A DNA stretch of 64,000 nt, taken from positions 558,001 to 622,000 of the forward strand of contig NZ_BLKW01000002.1 of assembly GCF_010723305.1 (NCBI RefSeq), written 5' to 3'. How positions within the stretch are numbered: the stretch's first letter is position 1; every line of letters starts with the position of its first letter. The stretch is from Mycobacterium botniense (GTDB taxonomy: Bacteria; Actinomycetota; Actinomycetes; Mycobacteriales; Mycobacteriaceae). Of the stretch, positions 9,583 to 17,751 are shown in pieces. The notes beneath the pieces were generated by a model. That model made no database searches. It had not been told where the DNA came from and saw only the letters and a program-made list of their open reading frames with translations. The translations under genes were made by a program, and so were the position numbers.

Positions 9583-9777
9583 GAGCGGCCGCGACGATTC
9601 TCCGCCAAAGCGCCGTCCCAGTGCACCGTGCCCCGTAGGTCGAGTACGCCGATCTGGCGATGCCGGGCGACAAGTTCGCGCAGCGCACGATTCACCGTGT
9701 CGCGCTTCGTCCGGGTGCCGACCAGGCGCTGGGCCTCCCGTAGGACGTCGTCGATGTCGATATTGGTCCGCGCACCG
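9579..9777 (-). pseudogene. vapB relic lacking a start codon
   Basis: Encodes TNIDIDDVLREAQRLVGTRT and continues to ENRRGRS, nearly identical to the VapB at 15620-15823. The ATG-TGT-ATG start of the intact copy is replaced by unrelated codons (ACC GGT GCG) and one codon is deleted in the IDIDDDA stretch. Without a start and with a dead vapC beside it, this is a relic of a duplicated vapBC. Confidence 0.7.
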
Positions 9778-9849
9778 GTGATATCGCCTGTGATAGCGAG
9801 TTGGGAGCCGGCCCTTACTCCCGCGCGGTGGCTGGTGTGACCGATGTGG

Positions 9850-10069
9850 CTGCTGTGGGCTCGGGTCGTGCCGCGAGATCACCGCTGCCGCGCGTGGTTA
9901 CCACGATGAGCTCACCGGATTGAACGATGGCGGCACGGACGACACGGCTGTGCCCCACCTCGTGGTGGAGGTGGCGGAGAGCGACAACATCAGGTCGCCG
10001 CCGGCGCGCAGGATCGACTCCGGAAGAAACGTCTGATCGGTAGGCTTGCCGTCGACGCTGAGCGGTTAG
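9850..10069 (-). pseudogene. GH92 alpha-mannosidase C-terminal fragment (copy 1)
   Basis: The minus strand carries the GH92 tail coding for [15 protein letters not shown]. It is nearly identical at DNA level to 15945-16150 and recognisably similar to 22080-22170 in the large GH92 pseudogene. Only the C-terminal part is present. It sits next to the vapBC relic in the same order as at 15225-16589, so it belongs to the same duplicated block. Confidence 0.65.
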
Positions 10070-10075
10070 GAGAGT

Positions 10076-10510
10076 ATGAACACTGTAGGCGATATGGCGC
10101 GCGAGGAAATACTGCTCGACGGTCTTGTTGATTTGGTAAGTCTCAGTGCGGTCAATTGGAAAGTGAGACAACAGCTTCCGTTGGCCTCCCTTTCAGAAAT
10201 ACAGAACGAAACTCTGGAAGTAGTGCGTTTTTTAATCGAGGAGGGGCTGTTCGAACTCGGCAGACGCTCAGGCGAAGACGACCGCTTTGTGGCCTGGGAC
10301 GAGCCGCCCGATGTGTCGATGCAAAGGGTTCACGACGCCTATGTCACCCACCACGATGATCAACTGAGATGGGCCCACCGCTTCTGGCTTAAGCTGACGC
10401 CCAAAGGTGAACAGCTTGCGCTATCAACAGTAAACGGCAGGCATGTCGCGCAGGCCGTTGAAGAACAATTGAGGGAAATAAGGGCATTCAGCGATGGCGG
10501 TCGCGACTGA
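10076..10510 (+). CDS. Hypothetical protein, family shared with 36443-36784
   Basis: A 144-residue soluble protein with no recognised domain. It is mostly helical: an MAREEILLDGLVDLVSL N-terminus, an ETLEVVRFLIEEGLFELG helix, then a WDEPPDVSMQRVHDAYVTHHDD block and LKLTPKGEQLAL. The shape (a regulator-like winged or helical unit ending in a T-x-G-E motif) recurs in mycobacterial proteins of unknown role (recollection). A second copy at 36443-36784 is inactivated by two stop codons. The start is ATG 10076; it lies directly after a GH92 relic and stands alone. Confidence 0.6.
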   Translation: MNTVGDMAREEILLDGLVDLVSLSAVNWKVRQQLPLASLSEIQNETLEVVRFLIEEGLFELGRRSGEDDRFVAWDEPPDVSMQRVHDAYVTHHDDQLRWAHRFWLKLTPKGEQLALSTVNGRHVAQAVEEQLREIRAFSDGGRD

Positions 10511-10635
10511 TGCTGGATCGGTGCGATGGCTGCCGGTGCTCACCGATAACAAATGCGAGCGCCCGCCGATCTTTAAGTGGGACATCCCCGATCCAGTGCA
10601 ACCGGGGACAGGCTCGGTGACGGCACTTGACCAGT

Positions 10636-10975
10636 GACTAGCGCGAGCGAGGAGTGTGCGGCCGAGCAGCGTCGGCTAGCGGATGCCTCATCGGTGGTCA
10701 ACGTGGTGGCCCGCCACGTCGATGGGCTGGTTCAGCTTCGCCCTGAGCAGTTGCCGGGCTGGCCAAAAGACTTGGGCGTACCGCCGGGTTGAGCGATTGC
10801 TCTGGTGGAGGGCGGTAACGTTGCCCCGTCGCGGATCACGGTCAATGGCCCGCACTCCGATGGCCGCTGGGATGGCTGTGAAACGATCACCGTATTCGGG
10901 TTCACCGGCGAACCGCCGGAGGACGCCGTGACCCGGGTGACGACGAACGGGTTCACCTCGCCGAGGCACGCGCCG
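10636..10975 (+). pseudogene. Unidentified decayed coding region
   Basis: One plus-strand frame reads as protein on both sides of a TGA: ADASSVVNVVARHVDGLVQL and LPGWPKDLGVPPG, stop, then VEGGNVAPSRITVNGP and DGCETITVFGFTGEPPEDAV. The composition looks like mycobacterial coding sequence, but the family is not recognised. It ends against the convergent ADP-ribosylglycohydrolase gene. Likely a remnant with an internal stop. Confidence 0.3.
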
Positions 10976-10981
10976 AGGGCC

Positions 10982-12445
10982 TCACGACGCACCCCCGGGC
11001 TCGGGGTGCAGGCGGCGCAGCGCCGCGCGGAAACCGGGATTGGGATTCGCACCGGGCAGCGCGTCTAGCACGTCGCGCAAAGCCCTGTCGATATCGATAC
11101 GCCGCTTCCGCGCTCCGTAGAGCGCGGCCACGGTCGGCGTCCGCGTGTAGGCGTGAACGCCGTGGACAAACACCGTGCGGTCCTCGGCGCGCAGGTGCTC
11201 GATCGCCCGTACCGTGTCGAGCAGTACGAAGTCGAGGTTGGCGTTCTCGCCCTCCTGGTCGATCAGGCGAACGTCAAGCTGTATAGCGCCGGCGGGCAAG
11301 TGCCCGTCGGGGACCCGGCACAGCGATACGACCGCATCGATGGCCTCGGACAACTTCAGCAACCCTGCGATACCACCGATCCACACGTGCTCGTCGTGGG
11401 GGTGCCGAACTGGTTTGCGGGTTTCCGGAAAACCGCCATACGCCGACTCGAAAGCGTCAGACCCACCGTGATCAATGATCTGTTCAGCGAGTTGCACGAG
11501 GCCACGGCACCTCATGTTGGGCCAGCCCTGCAGCACTAACCGCCAGCGCGCCGGCACCGCCGAGGCGCCGTAGGCCGCCCCCAGCAGCCCACCCGCGATC
11601 GCGGCCACCGTGTCGGTGTCCCCGCCGCCGCGCACCGCGGCCTCAAGCGCCAGCCGCAGATGATCGACACCGAAGACTCCCGACGCCGGATCCTCCGCCG
11701 GGACAGGCGTCTTGACGATCGCCGACCAGGCGCCCTGCAGCGCGGCGACGACCCACCCATTGTTGGCCGCGAACGCCGCAGGCTCTAATTTCTCGGCCTC
11801 GTCCAGTCGCGCCGCCCATAGCTGGCGGCGTTCAGTGTCCAAGTGGGTCAATCCGATCCGCGCATCGAGCGTGCCGGTCAGGACGGCGTGGCGGATGGCG
11901 GAGCACCACAGCACGCAGGCGTCGCCGGCGTCGGGGTCAAAATGCGTCAGTTCACTGATTGTGCGGGCCGCCTCGATGAGTGCGACCTCGTCGTCGAGGT
12001 AGCCCAGCGCCACTGGCGCTGTGCGCATCAGCGACCCATTGCCTGCGGTTCGGCCGCTGCGTTCGTGTAGTGCTTTTGCCTCCTCACGAGCGGTTCGTGC
12101 CGAAATCCCGCGTCGCCCGGCGGCGGAAAGTACCGAACTGGTCTGCACACCAATGTCTTTAGCGGTTTGCGCCCATTCATGCCAGCGTTCGACCACATAA
12201 TCCAGCGCTGCGTCGTTACGTAGATCCGCCCCGGTGGCGGCGCTCTCGGCGATCGCTATAGCCATCGACGTGTCATCGGTCCACTCGCCGGGCTCGAAGG
12301 ACCCCAGTCCGCCGCCGATCATCTCGACCGGCTCATCGGGTCCAGGCGGTCGCGCGAATTCGTAGCCTGCGCCCAAAGCATCGCCGGCGGCGGTGCCGAG
12401 CAGGGCACCACAGGCCCGATCACGTTGCGCGGTCGTTAATTCCAT
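10982..12445 (-). CDS. ADP-ribosylglycohydrolase fused to a cysteine-less phosphatase-like domain
   Basis: 487 residues. Residues 1-340 are a DraG-type ADP-ribosylglycohydrolase: GTAAGDALG near 17, the metal ligands in EWTDDTSMA near 53, NGSLMRTAP near 135, and GGDTDTVAAIAGGLLGA near 260. Enzymes of this family remove ADP-ribose from proteins or small molecules with a binuclear metal centre, and all metal motifs look intact. The C-terminal 120 residues resemble a dual-specificity phosphatase: VFVHGVHAYTRTPTVAALYG keeps the loop arginine, but glycine replaces the nucleophilic cysteine of HCx5R. That domain should therefore bind rather than hydrolyse. The start overlaps the upstream short gene by 10 nt, suggesting translational coupling. 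Confidence 0.85.
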   Translation of the reverse strand: MELTTAQRDRACGALLGTAAGDALGAGYEFARPPGPDEPVEMIGGGLGSFEPGEWTDDTSMAIAIAESAATGADLRNDAALDYVVERWHEWAQTAKDIGVQTSSVLSAAGRRGISARTAREEAKALHERSGRTAGNGSLMRTAPVALGYLDDEVALIEAARTISELTHFDPDAGDACVLWCSAIRHAVLTGTLDARIGLTHLDTERRQLWAARLDEAEKLEPAAFAANNGWVVAALQGAWSAIVKTPVPAEDPASGVFGVDHLRLALEAAVRGGGDTDTVAAIAGGLLGAAYGASAVPARWRLVLQGWPNMRCRGLVQLAEQIIDHGGSDAFESAYGGFPETRKPVRHPHDEHVWIGGIAGLLKLSEAIDAVVSLCRVPDGHLPAGAIQLDVRLIDQEGENANLDFVLLDTVRAIEHLRAEDRTVFVHGVHAYTRTPTVAALYGARKRRIDIDRALRDVLDALPGANPNPGFRAALRRLHPEPGGAS

Positions 12446-12687
12446 CTCTTACCCATCCCTCGGGCTGTCGATCGAAATGAGATAGCCAAATTGCGGTTCG
12501 CCGACGTCGCCACCGGGTATCGCGCAGGGCATTTCAGCTTCCACCGGGCACGAGCCCCCACCACTGACCAAAGCCGGCCCGGGTCGTGATGCCACAGCGC
12601 CAGTTCCAGGTTATTACTTTCGGTTTCGATACACCCATCCTCATGAACAGCCACGGCCTTCACGCCGATGTCGGCCCGCTTCGCCAT
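12436..12687 (-). CDS. Small protein overlapping the ADP-ribosylglycohydrolase start
   Basis: 83 residues from ATG 12687, reading MAKRADIGVKAVAVHEDG at the start and LELALWHHDPGRLW in the middle. It shares this core with the 8499-8993 protein and the 18473 fragment; the family is not recognised. The ATG lies right after the hairpin repeat (copy B), whose GGTGG may serve as a ribosome site. The stop codon lies inside the first codons of the glycohydrolase gene, so the two are probably co-translated. This is the best-preserved member of its family here, although the arginine-rich C-terminus may be altered. Confidence 0.5.
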   Translation of the reverse strand: MAKRADIGVKAVAVHEDGCIETESNNLELALWHHDPGRLWSVVGARARWKLKCPARYPVATSANRNLAISFRSTARGMGKRWN

Positions 12688-12715
12688 CCAAGCCACCCAC
12701 GAGCGTGGGGTTGGC
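12669..12715 (-). repeat. Hairpin-plus-start repeat, copy B
   Basis: Shares the hairpin arms, the GGTGGCT spacer and the ATG-x-CG-AAG-CGG start context with copies A and C. Here the ATG (12687) opens the short gene upstream of the glycohydrolase, which is the only copy with a plausible in-frame gene. Confidence 0.65.
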
Positions 12716-13488
12716 CAACCAGATCGCCGATGTCGGTCCAATCGTACAAGCGTCGATCACTTCACTCTGACACATTCGAAGTGGCCGCGGTCGGTGTTCG
12801 TCGGCCGGCCGATAGACGCTGCAGCCGACCGGGTGACGTACACCGACTTGCCCCATCGATAACGGGCAGATCCGGTGATACATCAATGCCAATGCCCTCA
12901 CCACGCCGCCGCAATAACCACCAGCGACACACGGCCTGTGGTACGAGATGACGGCGCCCCCGAGCCCCGCCCACGCGCCCCGCCGTTCGGTGCGCGCTCA
13001 CCTGACCGGCACACTCCCTTACGAGGTTGGCGGCCCCGACGCCCGAGCTCTCAGCGCACGCACGATTTGTCGGTAGCCGTTGCACGTGCTGGCCACCGGA
13101 CTCCACCAGCTGGGCGGCCAATGCGAGAAGATCAGCGGCGAACTGACCGCGGCTGCCGCTCCCCCGAGATCGCTGCCTCGTCGTGGCAGTGCAACGCCGC
13201 GGCGGTGTACGTCGCGCCGCGGCGGCGGGTAAAGACCTGGGTGCGATCGCCGGCCGGGTGGGCAGCCGAAGCGCTGGCAACCACACAGCCGACACTGCGA
13301 CGAGGCGGTTCTGTACTACTGCCTCATCGATCTCGAAGAGGGCCGGGGCACCCCGGGAATGATTGCCGTGACGGCGCTGACGAGACCGAGCGAGCTGCGA
13401 CGCGGCCGGTGTCTCGGACCACTCACCGCCGCTGATCAACCCAGCGGCAGTCGGGTAGCGGTAAGGACAATCAATCGCAGCGGAACAG
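12716..13488. other. Degraded region without an intact gene
   Basis: Both strands are open over long distances because of high GC, but no frame gives a recognisable product. A short plus-strand stretch around 13310-13460 reads like true coding sequence (VLYYCLIDLEEGRGTPGM) with no start and no known family. I see nothing else that I can support. Confidence 0.35.
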
Positions 13489-13746
13489 TTAGTAGTGGTA
13501 TCGCGCCTTGAGCACTTTGACTTCCTTGTCGTCTGCCCGGTACACCAGCCGGTGTTGGTCATCGATGCGGCGCGACCAGTATCCGGACAGTTCTCCTTTC
13601 AGCGGTTCGGGTTTGCCGATCCCGGTGAACGGATCCTGTTGGATCTCGGCGATGAGGCGGACGATGCGGCGGGCGGTTTTACGGTCGGAGGCCAGCCAGA
13701 ACAGGAAGTCCTCCCAAGCGTCCGGGTCGAAGCAGATGCTTCTCAC
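13489..13746 (-). CDS. relK: RelK/YoeB-family toxin
   Basis: 85 residues from GTG 13746. It reads [18 protein letters not shown] at the N-terminus and ends [17 protein letters not shown], the typical YoeB fold with the C-terminal ARYHY catalytic segment. It is very similar to M. tuberculosis RelK (Rv3358) as I recall it. YoeB toxins bind the ribosome and cleave mRNA at the A site. The start codon overlaps the relJ stop (GTGA), so toxin translation is coupled to antitoxin. Length and motif are complete; it looks functional. Confidence 0.92.
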   Translation of the reverse strand: MRSICFDPDAWEDFLFWLASDRKTARRIVRLIAEIQQDPFTGIGKPEPLKGELSGYWSRRIDDQHRLVYRADDKEVKVLKARYHY

Positions 13747-14027
13747 TGCTGGCCGCCGGCCATCTCCCTCAGCTCGTTTATCGATGTGCTGTGTACCGGG
13801 TGTCCGGATTTGTCGCGGGCGACGGCTTCCATCAACCGCCGGGCGTTTTCTGGTGAGCGCAACAGATACACCGTCTCTTGCCACGAGTCGTAGTCGTCGG
13901 CCGACATCAGCACCGCGTCACCGGCCCGGGAGGTGATGCGCACGGGCTCGTGATCGGTGTTGACTTGCTCCAGCAGAGGAAACAGGCGTTGGCGGGCTTC
14001 ACTTGCGCTGATGCTCACGTCGGACAC
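13743..14027 (-). CDS. relJ: RelJ/YefM-family antitoxin
   Basis: 94 residues, a Phd/YefM antitoxin: [17 protein letters not shown] at the DNA-binding N-terminus, then [20 protein letters not shown] and a C-terminal toxin-binding tail ending MAGGQQ. It closely matches M. tuberculosis RelJ (Rv3357). It neutralises RelK and represses its own operon by binding an array of TGTAC-type sites just upstream (14036-14082). First gene of the relJK operon. Confidence 0.92.
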   Translation of the reverse strand: MSDVSISASEARQRLFPLLEQVNTDHEPVRITSRAGDAVLMSADDYDSWQETVYLLRSPENARRLMEAVARDKSGHPVHSTSINELREMAGGQQ

Positions 14028-14035
14028 TCCATAAT

Positions 14036-14082
14036 GTTGTACGATGATTCTGTACTGCAGTGGTACGAATCAATTGTACAGA
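14036..14082 (-). promoter_or_regulatory. relJK operator with four GTAC cores
   Basis: GTAC occurs at 14039, 14052, 14063 and 14076, with centre spacings of 13, 11 and 13 bp, immediately upstream of relJ. YefM-YoeB of E. coli binds paired repeats with TGTACA cores about 12 bp apart (established). The last site here is a full TTGTACAG. Confidence 0.65.
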
Positions 14083-14275
14083 TGTGTTCCAGACGGCTGC
14101 AACCGCGTACGACAGATACGAGACAGGTCAGCCGGCTACCCACGGCATGCTGAAAGCCCCTGTCGCACAGGTGTACTGCACCGGGTGCCGCGCTGGTATC
14201 TCGAATTGCCCTAAGCCCCCGTCCGCTGCCCTGCCACAAACAAATTCCCCGGCACTTAGTTCCCTGGCCTGCCGT

Positions 14276-14880
14276 TCAGCGTTCTTCGTGACGGGCGCGC
14301 TTGTTGGCCCATGGGAAGAAACGCGCCACCGCCGCGGCGATCACGCACTGATACGACGAGCCGCCGACCCGCGCCAGCACATCGAGGGCCTTGGCCTCCC
14401 AGCCGATCACCACGCGGGCGCGGCCCTTGCCGACGCCCTCGACGATCGTCTGCGCCGCCATCTCCGGCGAATGCATTGCCAGATACGTGTCGGAGAACTC
14501 CGCAACGCAACCAGCATGTGCTGGCGCAGCGCCTCTGTGAAGCCCCGCACCGCGAACTTCGCCGCGTGGTACGCGCTCTGGCCCCGCACCGCGATCAGCC
14601 CGAACAGGCGCGAGATGTTGACGATGTGCCCGTCACCCGACGCGATCACATGCGGCAGAAACGCTTTGGTGCCGTTGACCACGCCCCAAAAGTCAACGTC
14701 CATGATCCGCTCGATGTCCTTGAACTCCGACTTCTCGACCTCGCCGTGGTACGCGAGCCCGGCGTTGTTGTACACCTGATGAACCTGGCCGAAGTGCGCG
14801 ACGACGTCGTCGGCGTACGCCAACACCGCCGCCCGCGCGGCGACGTTGAGCCGGCCCGACTTCACCTGCGCGCCCAGCAT
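14276..14880 (-). pseudogene. Short-chain dehydrogenase relic
   Basis: The central SDR part is clear: NNAGLAYHG, then IVNISRLFG and the YHAAK active site (Y-x-x-x-K). The N-terminal Rossmann GxxxGxG segment is absent. After ALRQHMLVA about 40 residues are missing and the frame shifts. The C-terminal part resumes as AEFSDTYLAMHSPEMAAQ and ends at 14276. Truncation plus deletion plus frameshift make this a pseudogene. It lies back to back with an AraC remnant. Confidence 0.75.
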
Positions 14881-14974
14881 CTACAAGTTCAGACCGGCCG
14901 CCGTGACAATGATGTCTGCCTCGAGCTCCCGCCCCAACTTCAGCAAAATTCCTGCGTCCGTTACCTCACCGAAC

Positions 14975-15088
14975 CGGGATTGCATCAGCCAGATCGCCGG
15001 CCTGCTCGGCTACACCGAGCAGAGCGCGCTCAACCGTTCGTGTCGACGCTGGTTCGCAAAGACACTGCGGGGGTGCCGGGCGAGCGGG
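14975..15088 (+). pseudogene. AraC-family regulator remnant
   Basis: About 38 codons encode the second helix-turn-helix of an AraC/XylS regulator: ISQIAGLLGYTEQSALNRS followed by CRRWFAKTLRGCRASG. The sensing domain and first HTH are missing. It lies divergent from the SDR relic, the usual arrangement of an AraC regulator with its target. Confidence 0.65.
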
Positions 15089-15224
15089 CTGAGCGACGTG
15101 TCTACCCGGGTGCCTCGAGACATGACACACGCAAGCTTTCCCATGGCGCGAGCAACCATGAACGCGGGCAAGGTTTTTCACTGGAAGACGGCACGACGAC
15201 GTTCGGGAAAAGTGCGCGCCGCCG

Positions 15225-15623
15225 TCAGCCGGTCCAGATCCGAAGCGGTGTGCAGGTGGCGAGGCGGTCAAAGTCCTCGTCGGCGTGCAACAGTGGGGCA
15301 CCGGTGCGCACGCAGGGAGCGGCGATCAAACAGTCGAGAGTCTTACGGACGGTGACGCCGGCGCGCCGCGCCGCGCGATACAGCGTGGCCGCGAGGACGA
15401 AATCATCAAGATTCTGCAGGCGAAGGATCGGGAAAGCGCGCAGATGCCGCTCCACCAGCGCCGCCTCCCGATCCGACCGCAGCCCTTGCAGGATTTCGGT
15501 GAGGACGATGTCGGTGAGCGCGATAGGTTCTCCGGATTCAATAAGCTCGACACAACGCTGGGCCTGCGGTGTGGGGGTGTCGTTCAGGACGTCGATCCAC
15601 ACACTCGTGTCAACGACGATCAC
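15225..15623 (-). CDS. vapC: VapC ribonuclease toxin (PIN domain)
   Basis: 132 residues starting MIVVDTSVWIDVLND. PIN-domain carboxylates are present: D5, E in LTEILQGLR near 43, D near 93 (TLDCLIAA) and the D in HADEDFDRLA near 115. VapC toxins cleave specific RNAs (mostly tRNA or 23S rRNA). It overlaps the vapB stop by 4 nt. The tail is complete. A decayed duplicate lies at 9439-9582. Confidence 0.9.
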   Translation of the reverse strand: MIVVDTSVWIDVLNDTPTPQAQRCVELIESGEPIALTDIVLTEILQGLRSDREAALVERHLRAFPILRLQNLDDFVLAATLYRAARRAGVTVRKTLDCLIAAPCVRTGAPLLHADEDFDRLATCTPLRIWTG

Positions 15624-15823
15624 GAGCGGCCGCGACGACTCTCGGCCAGGTTGCCCTCCCAGTGCACCTTCCCGCGCAGATCGAGAATGCCGATCTGGCG
15701 ATGCCGGGCGACGAGTTCACGCAGCGCCAGGTTCACCGTGTCGCGCTTCGTCCGGGTGCCGACCAGGCGCTGCGCTTCGCGCAAGGCGTCGTCGTCGATG
15801 TCGATGTTCGTCCGCATACACAT
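15620..15823 (-). CDS. vapB: VapB antitoxin
   Basis: 67 residues: MCMRTNIDIDDDALREAQRL and continuing, a ribbon-helix-helix N-terminus, then a toxin-binding C-terminus ending RRGRS. Two ATGs are possible (15823 and 15817); MRTNIDID is the usual start of this family. It binds VapC and autorepresses. An inverted repeat sits over the start region. Confidence 0.9.
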   Translation of the reverse strand: MCMRTNIDIDDDALREAQRLVGTRTKRDTVNLALRELVARHRQIGILDLRGKVHWEGNLAESRRGRS

Positions 15824-15846
15824 TAACTTACACCATGTTGTGTGTA
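15817..15846 (-). promoter_or_regulatory. Possible vapB operator
   Basis: TACACA (15817-15822) and TGTGTA (15841-15846) form an inverted repeat with an 18-bp spacer overlapping the vapB start. Position fits autoregulation; the sequence alone does not prove it. Confidence 0.4.
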
Positions 15847-15944
15847 CCTTCCGGTCGCCGAGACCTGCGTGATGTCGTATGTGATAGCGAGTTGGGAGCC
15901 GGCCCTTACTCCCGCGCGGTGGCTGGTGTGACCGATGTGGCTGA

Positions 15945-16589
15945 TGTGGGCTCGGGTCGCCGCGAGATCACCGGTGCCGTGCGTGGTTACCACGATGAGC
16001 TCACCGGATTGAACGATGGCGGCGCGGACGACACGGCTGTGCCCCACCCCGTGGCGGGGTGGCGGAGAGCGACAACATCAGGTCGCCGCCGGCGCGCAGG
16101 ATCGACTCCGGAAGAAACGTCTGATCGATAGGCTTGCCGTCGACGCTGAGCCCATTGATGTACGTCAGACCGTTCGACGCGCCCGGCGCGAAGACCCTGA
16201 TGGATGTCCCTGCGGGAAGCGCGATTTCGGTGCGATCGAACGCGGTGTGCCGTCGAACCCCAGATAGCGGCCGTCGGCGTCGTGAAACGTGTTGGGATGC
16301 AACAGCGAATGCAACAGCGCGGTGTAGAACGTCTTCACCTGGTCGCCACGGGCACCCGCCCCGACTGCGCGACAGCGCGGCGTGCCACGCGCTCGATGCG
16401 GCGGCGCGCACCGCGTCGAAACCCGCACCACCCTCGGCGGCCAGGTTGGCTCGCGCCCCCTCCACACTCACGGAAGACAACGCGGTACGCACCTCGAGCA
16501 CCGAGCCGGGCGCAAACTCCACCCATCCCTTACTGCACACCCGCCACGCGCGTGGGCGTTTCGAGCCGCACCGGCAGGAGGCTAGACCT
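15945..16589 (-). pseudogene. GH92 alpha-mannosidase relic (copy 2, internal deletion)
   Basis: Reading the minus strand, the first part ([20 protein letters not shown] to [11 protein letters not shown]) is nearly identical to the start of the large GH92 pseudogene at 23612. It then jumps to [17 protein letters not shown] and [20 protein letters not shown] near the C-terminus, so some 350 codons are deleted. Both copies begin at the same point (TCTAGCCTCCTGCC), lacking the same N-terminal region. The 5' edge overlaps the stop codon of the adjacent vapC. Confidence 0.75.
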
Positions 16590-16989
16590 TGATGATCGTG
16601 AGACCGGCCGCGCCGTCGAGGGCGGCAAAGTCGTCGTCCCGGGTGATGACCGGCAGCGCCCGTGACGCAGCGACGGCGGCGATCCACAGATCGTTGATCC
16701 GGACTCGCCTGCCAGTTTCGGCCAGGTGGATGCGCAGCCGCGCCCACATCCGCGCCGCTTCATCGTCGACGGGCAGTGTTTCCATGTCGGCAACAAGCTG
16801 CAGGGTCGCGAGCCGTTGCGCTCGAATATCAGTCGTGCCGGCGGCCAGCACGCCGGCGGTGAGTTCGGCGAGGGTGACCACAGTCGTGGCCACCTCGGCG
16901 GGGATCAATCGCTCCTCGAGTTGACGACCCGTTTCGGTGGCAATGAACACCGACGTGTCGAGCACCCCCGCTGCGGGCGTCTCGCTCAT
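16582..16989 (-). CDS. VapC-type PIN toxin
   Basis: 135 residues. [14 protein letters not shown] starts the PIN domain; E in [10 protein letters not shown] in [10 protein letters not shown] near 100 and TRDDDFAAL near 115 complete the acidic site. RNase toxin of a Phd-VapC pair; ATGA overlap with its antitoxin at 16986. Its stop codon lies in the sequence joined to the GH92 relic, so the last residues may derive from that junction. Confidence 0.88.
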   Translation of the reverse strand: MSETPAAGVLDTSVFIATETGRQLEERLIPAEVATTVVTLAELTAGVLAAGTTDIRAQRLATLQLVADMETLPVDDEAARMWARLRIHLAETGRRVRINDLWIAAVAASRALPVITRDDDFAALDGAAGLTIIKV

Positions 16990-17246
16990 CGGAGAGGGCC
17001 AAGATCGTCGGTGGTGTCACCGGCCAGCGCCGCGAGGTCGTCGCGCAAACCCGGATCGGCTTGTGCACGAGGTAATCGCTGCAGGAACTCGGTTTTGGTC
17101 AACCAGCGCCGCCCCGATGGCCGAGCCGCGCTGAGCACTGCGACGGGCCGGCCCTTGACAGTGATGGTGATGTCTTCGCCGGCTTGGACGCGGCGCAGCA
17201 CTCCTGCCGTATCGTTGCGCAGGTCCCGGGACGCCACCTCCGTCAT
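16986..17246 (-). CDS. Phd/YefM-type antitoxin
   Basis: 86 residues from ATG 17246: MTEVASRDLRNDTAGVLRRV, then GEDITITVKGRPVAVL, the Phd/YefM DNA-binding fold, with an acidic C-terminal tail. Partners the PIN toxin downstream. The start lies inside the predicted operator, implying a very short or absent 5' leader. Confidence 0.88.
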   Translation of the reverse strand: MTEVASRDLRNDTAGVLRRVQAGEDITITVKGRPVAVLSAARPSGRRWLTKTEFLQRLPRAQADPGLRDDLAALAGDTTDDLGPLR

Positions 17247-17272
17247 GCTACAAGTGTAGCACTTGCGTAGCA
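17246..17272 (-). promoter_or_regulatory. Palindromic operator over the antitoxin start
   Basis: TGCTAC (17246-17251) and GTAGCA (17267-17272) flank a CAAGTG-TAG-CACTTG inner palindrome, directly abutting the ATG. The GTGCTAC/GTAGCAC half-sites resemble the operator at 17726-17743 of the neighbouring antitoxin operon. Confidence 0.55.
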
Positions 17273-17338
17273 TTCGCTGGCGCCCTCGCTCCCCCGCCAC
17301 GTCCGATCACTCTCCAGCGCTTCACCGGCCAATCGCGG

Positions 17339-17374
17339 TCAGCACACTTCGCCGCGAACCGGCAGGGCACTCAC
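17339..17374 (-). pseudogene. mazF stump (11 codons)
   Basis: GTG at 17374 overlaps the stop of the antitoxin at 17371. It reads [11 protein letters not shown] and then stops; the mazF at 19433-19764 begins [13 protein letters not shown]. Everything beyond the first strand of the toxin is missing. Confidence 0.65.
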
Positions 17375-17607
17375 GTCGCACCCGCCGCCCGAGGCCACGA
17401 TGCCAGGTCGCCCCACTCGTCGGGCTCTTCAGCCGGATGCTCGTCATCGGTGGCGTAGCCGGCGTCGAACTCGGCGGAGCGGTGCCGAGCCAGCAATACC
17501 GCAAGGGCTTCGTCAATGAGGGCGGCGTCGGTGCTTCCCGCCCGCACGTGCCGCGCACTGCTGAGGAGTTCAGCGTCCACAGTCGTGCTCAGCCGTATGC
17601 GATTCAT
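17371..17607 (-). CDS. MazE-type antitoxin, toxin lost
   Basis: 78 residues: [20 protein letters not shown] at the ribbon-helix-helix N-terminus, [18 protein letters not shown], and a toxin-binding tail [14 protein letters not shown]. About 80% identical by eye to the antitoxin at 19761-19997. Its own mazF is reduced to 11 codons, so this is an orphan antitoxin that might still bind related MazF toxins or act as a repressor (inference). Confidence 0.8.
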   Translation of the reverse strand: MNRIRLSTTVDAELLSSARHVRAGSTDAALIDEALAVLLARHRSAEFDAGYATDDEHPAEEPDEWGDLASWPRAAGAT

Positions 17608-17725
17608 GCCATCGACGGTGGCCCAGCCACACGGGGTGACCCGCTGATCCGGCGGAAACTGTGTTGGTTACAGCGACGCAGCGATCCACTCGACGCCGAT
17701 CCGGAGGCGGCTGAGATGTTCGACC

Positions 17726-17743
17726 TGTAGCACTGGTGCTACA
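17726..17743 (+). promoter_or_regulatory. Perfect palindrome upstream of antitoxin
   Basis: TGTAGCACTGGTGCTACA, two 8-bp arms around TG, ends 8 nt before the GTG start at 17752. Likely autoregulatory operator overlapping the -10 region. Half-site similar to that at 17246-17272. Confidence 0.65.
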
Positions 17744-17751
17744 GTAGCGTT

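Noticed and set aside
12762..13562. 266-codon minus-strand frame
   Set aside because: No recognisable motif, arginine/alanine composition typical of non-coding GC-rich frames, and it runs into the relK gene.
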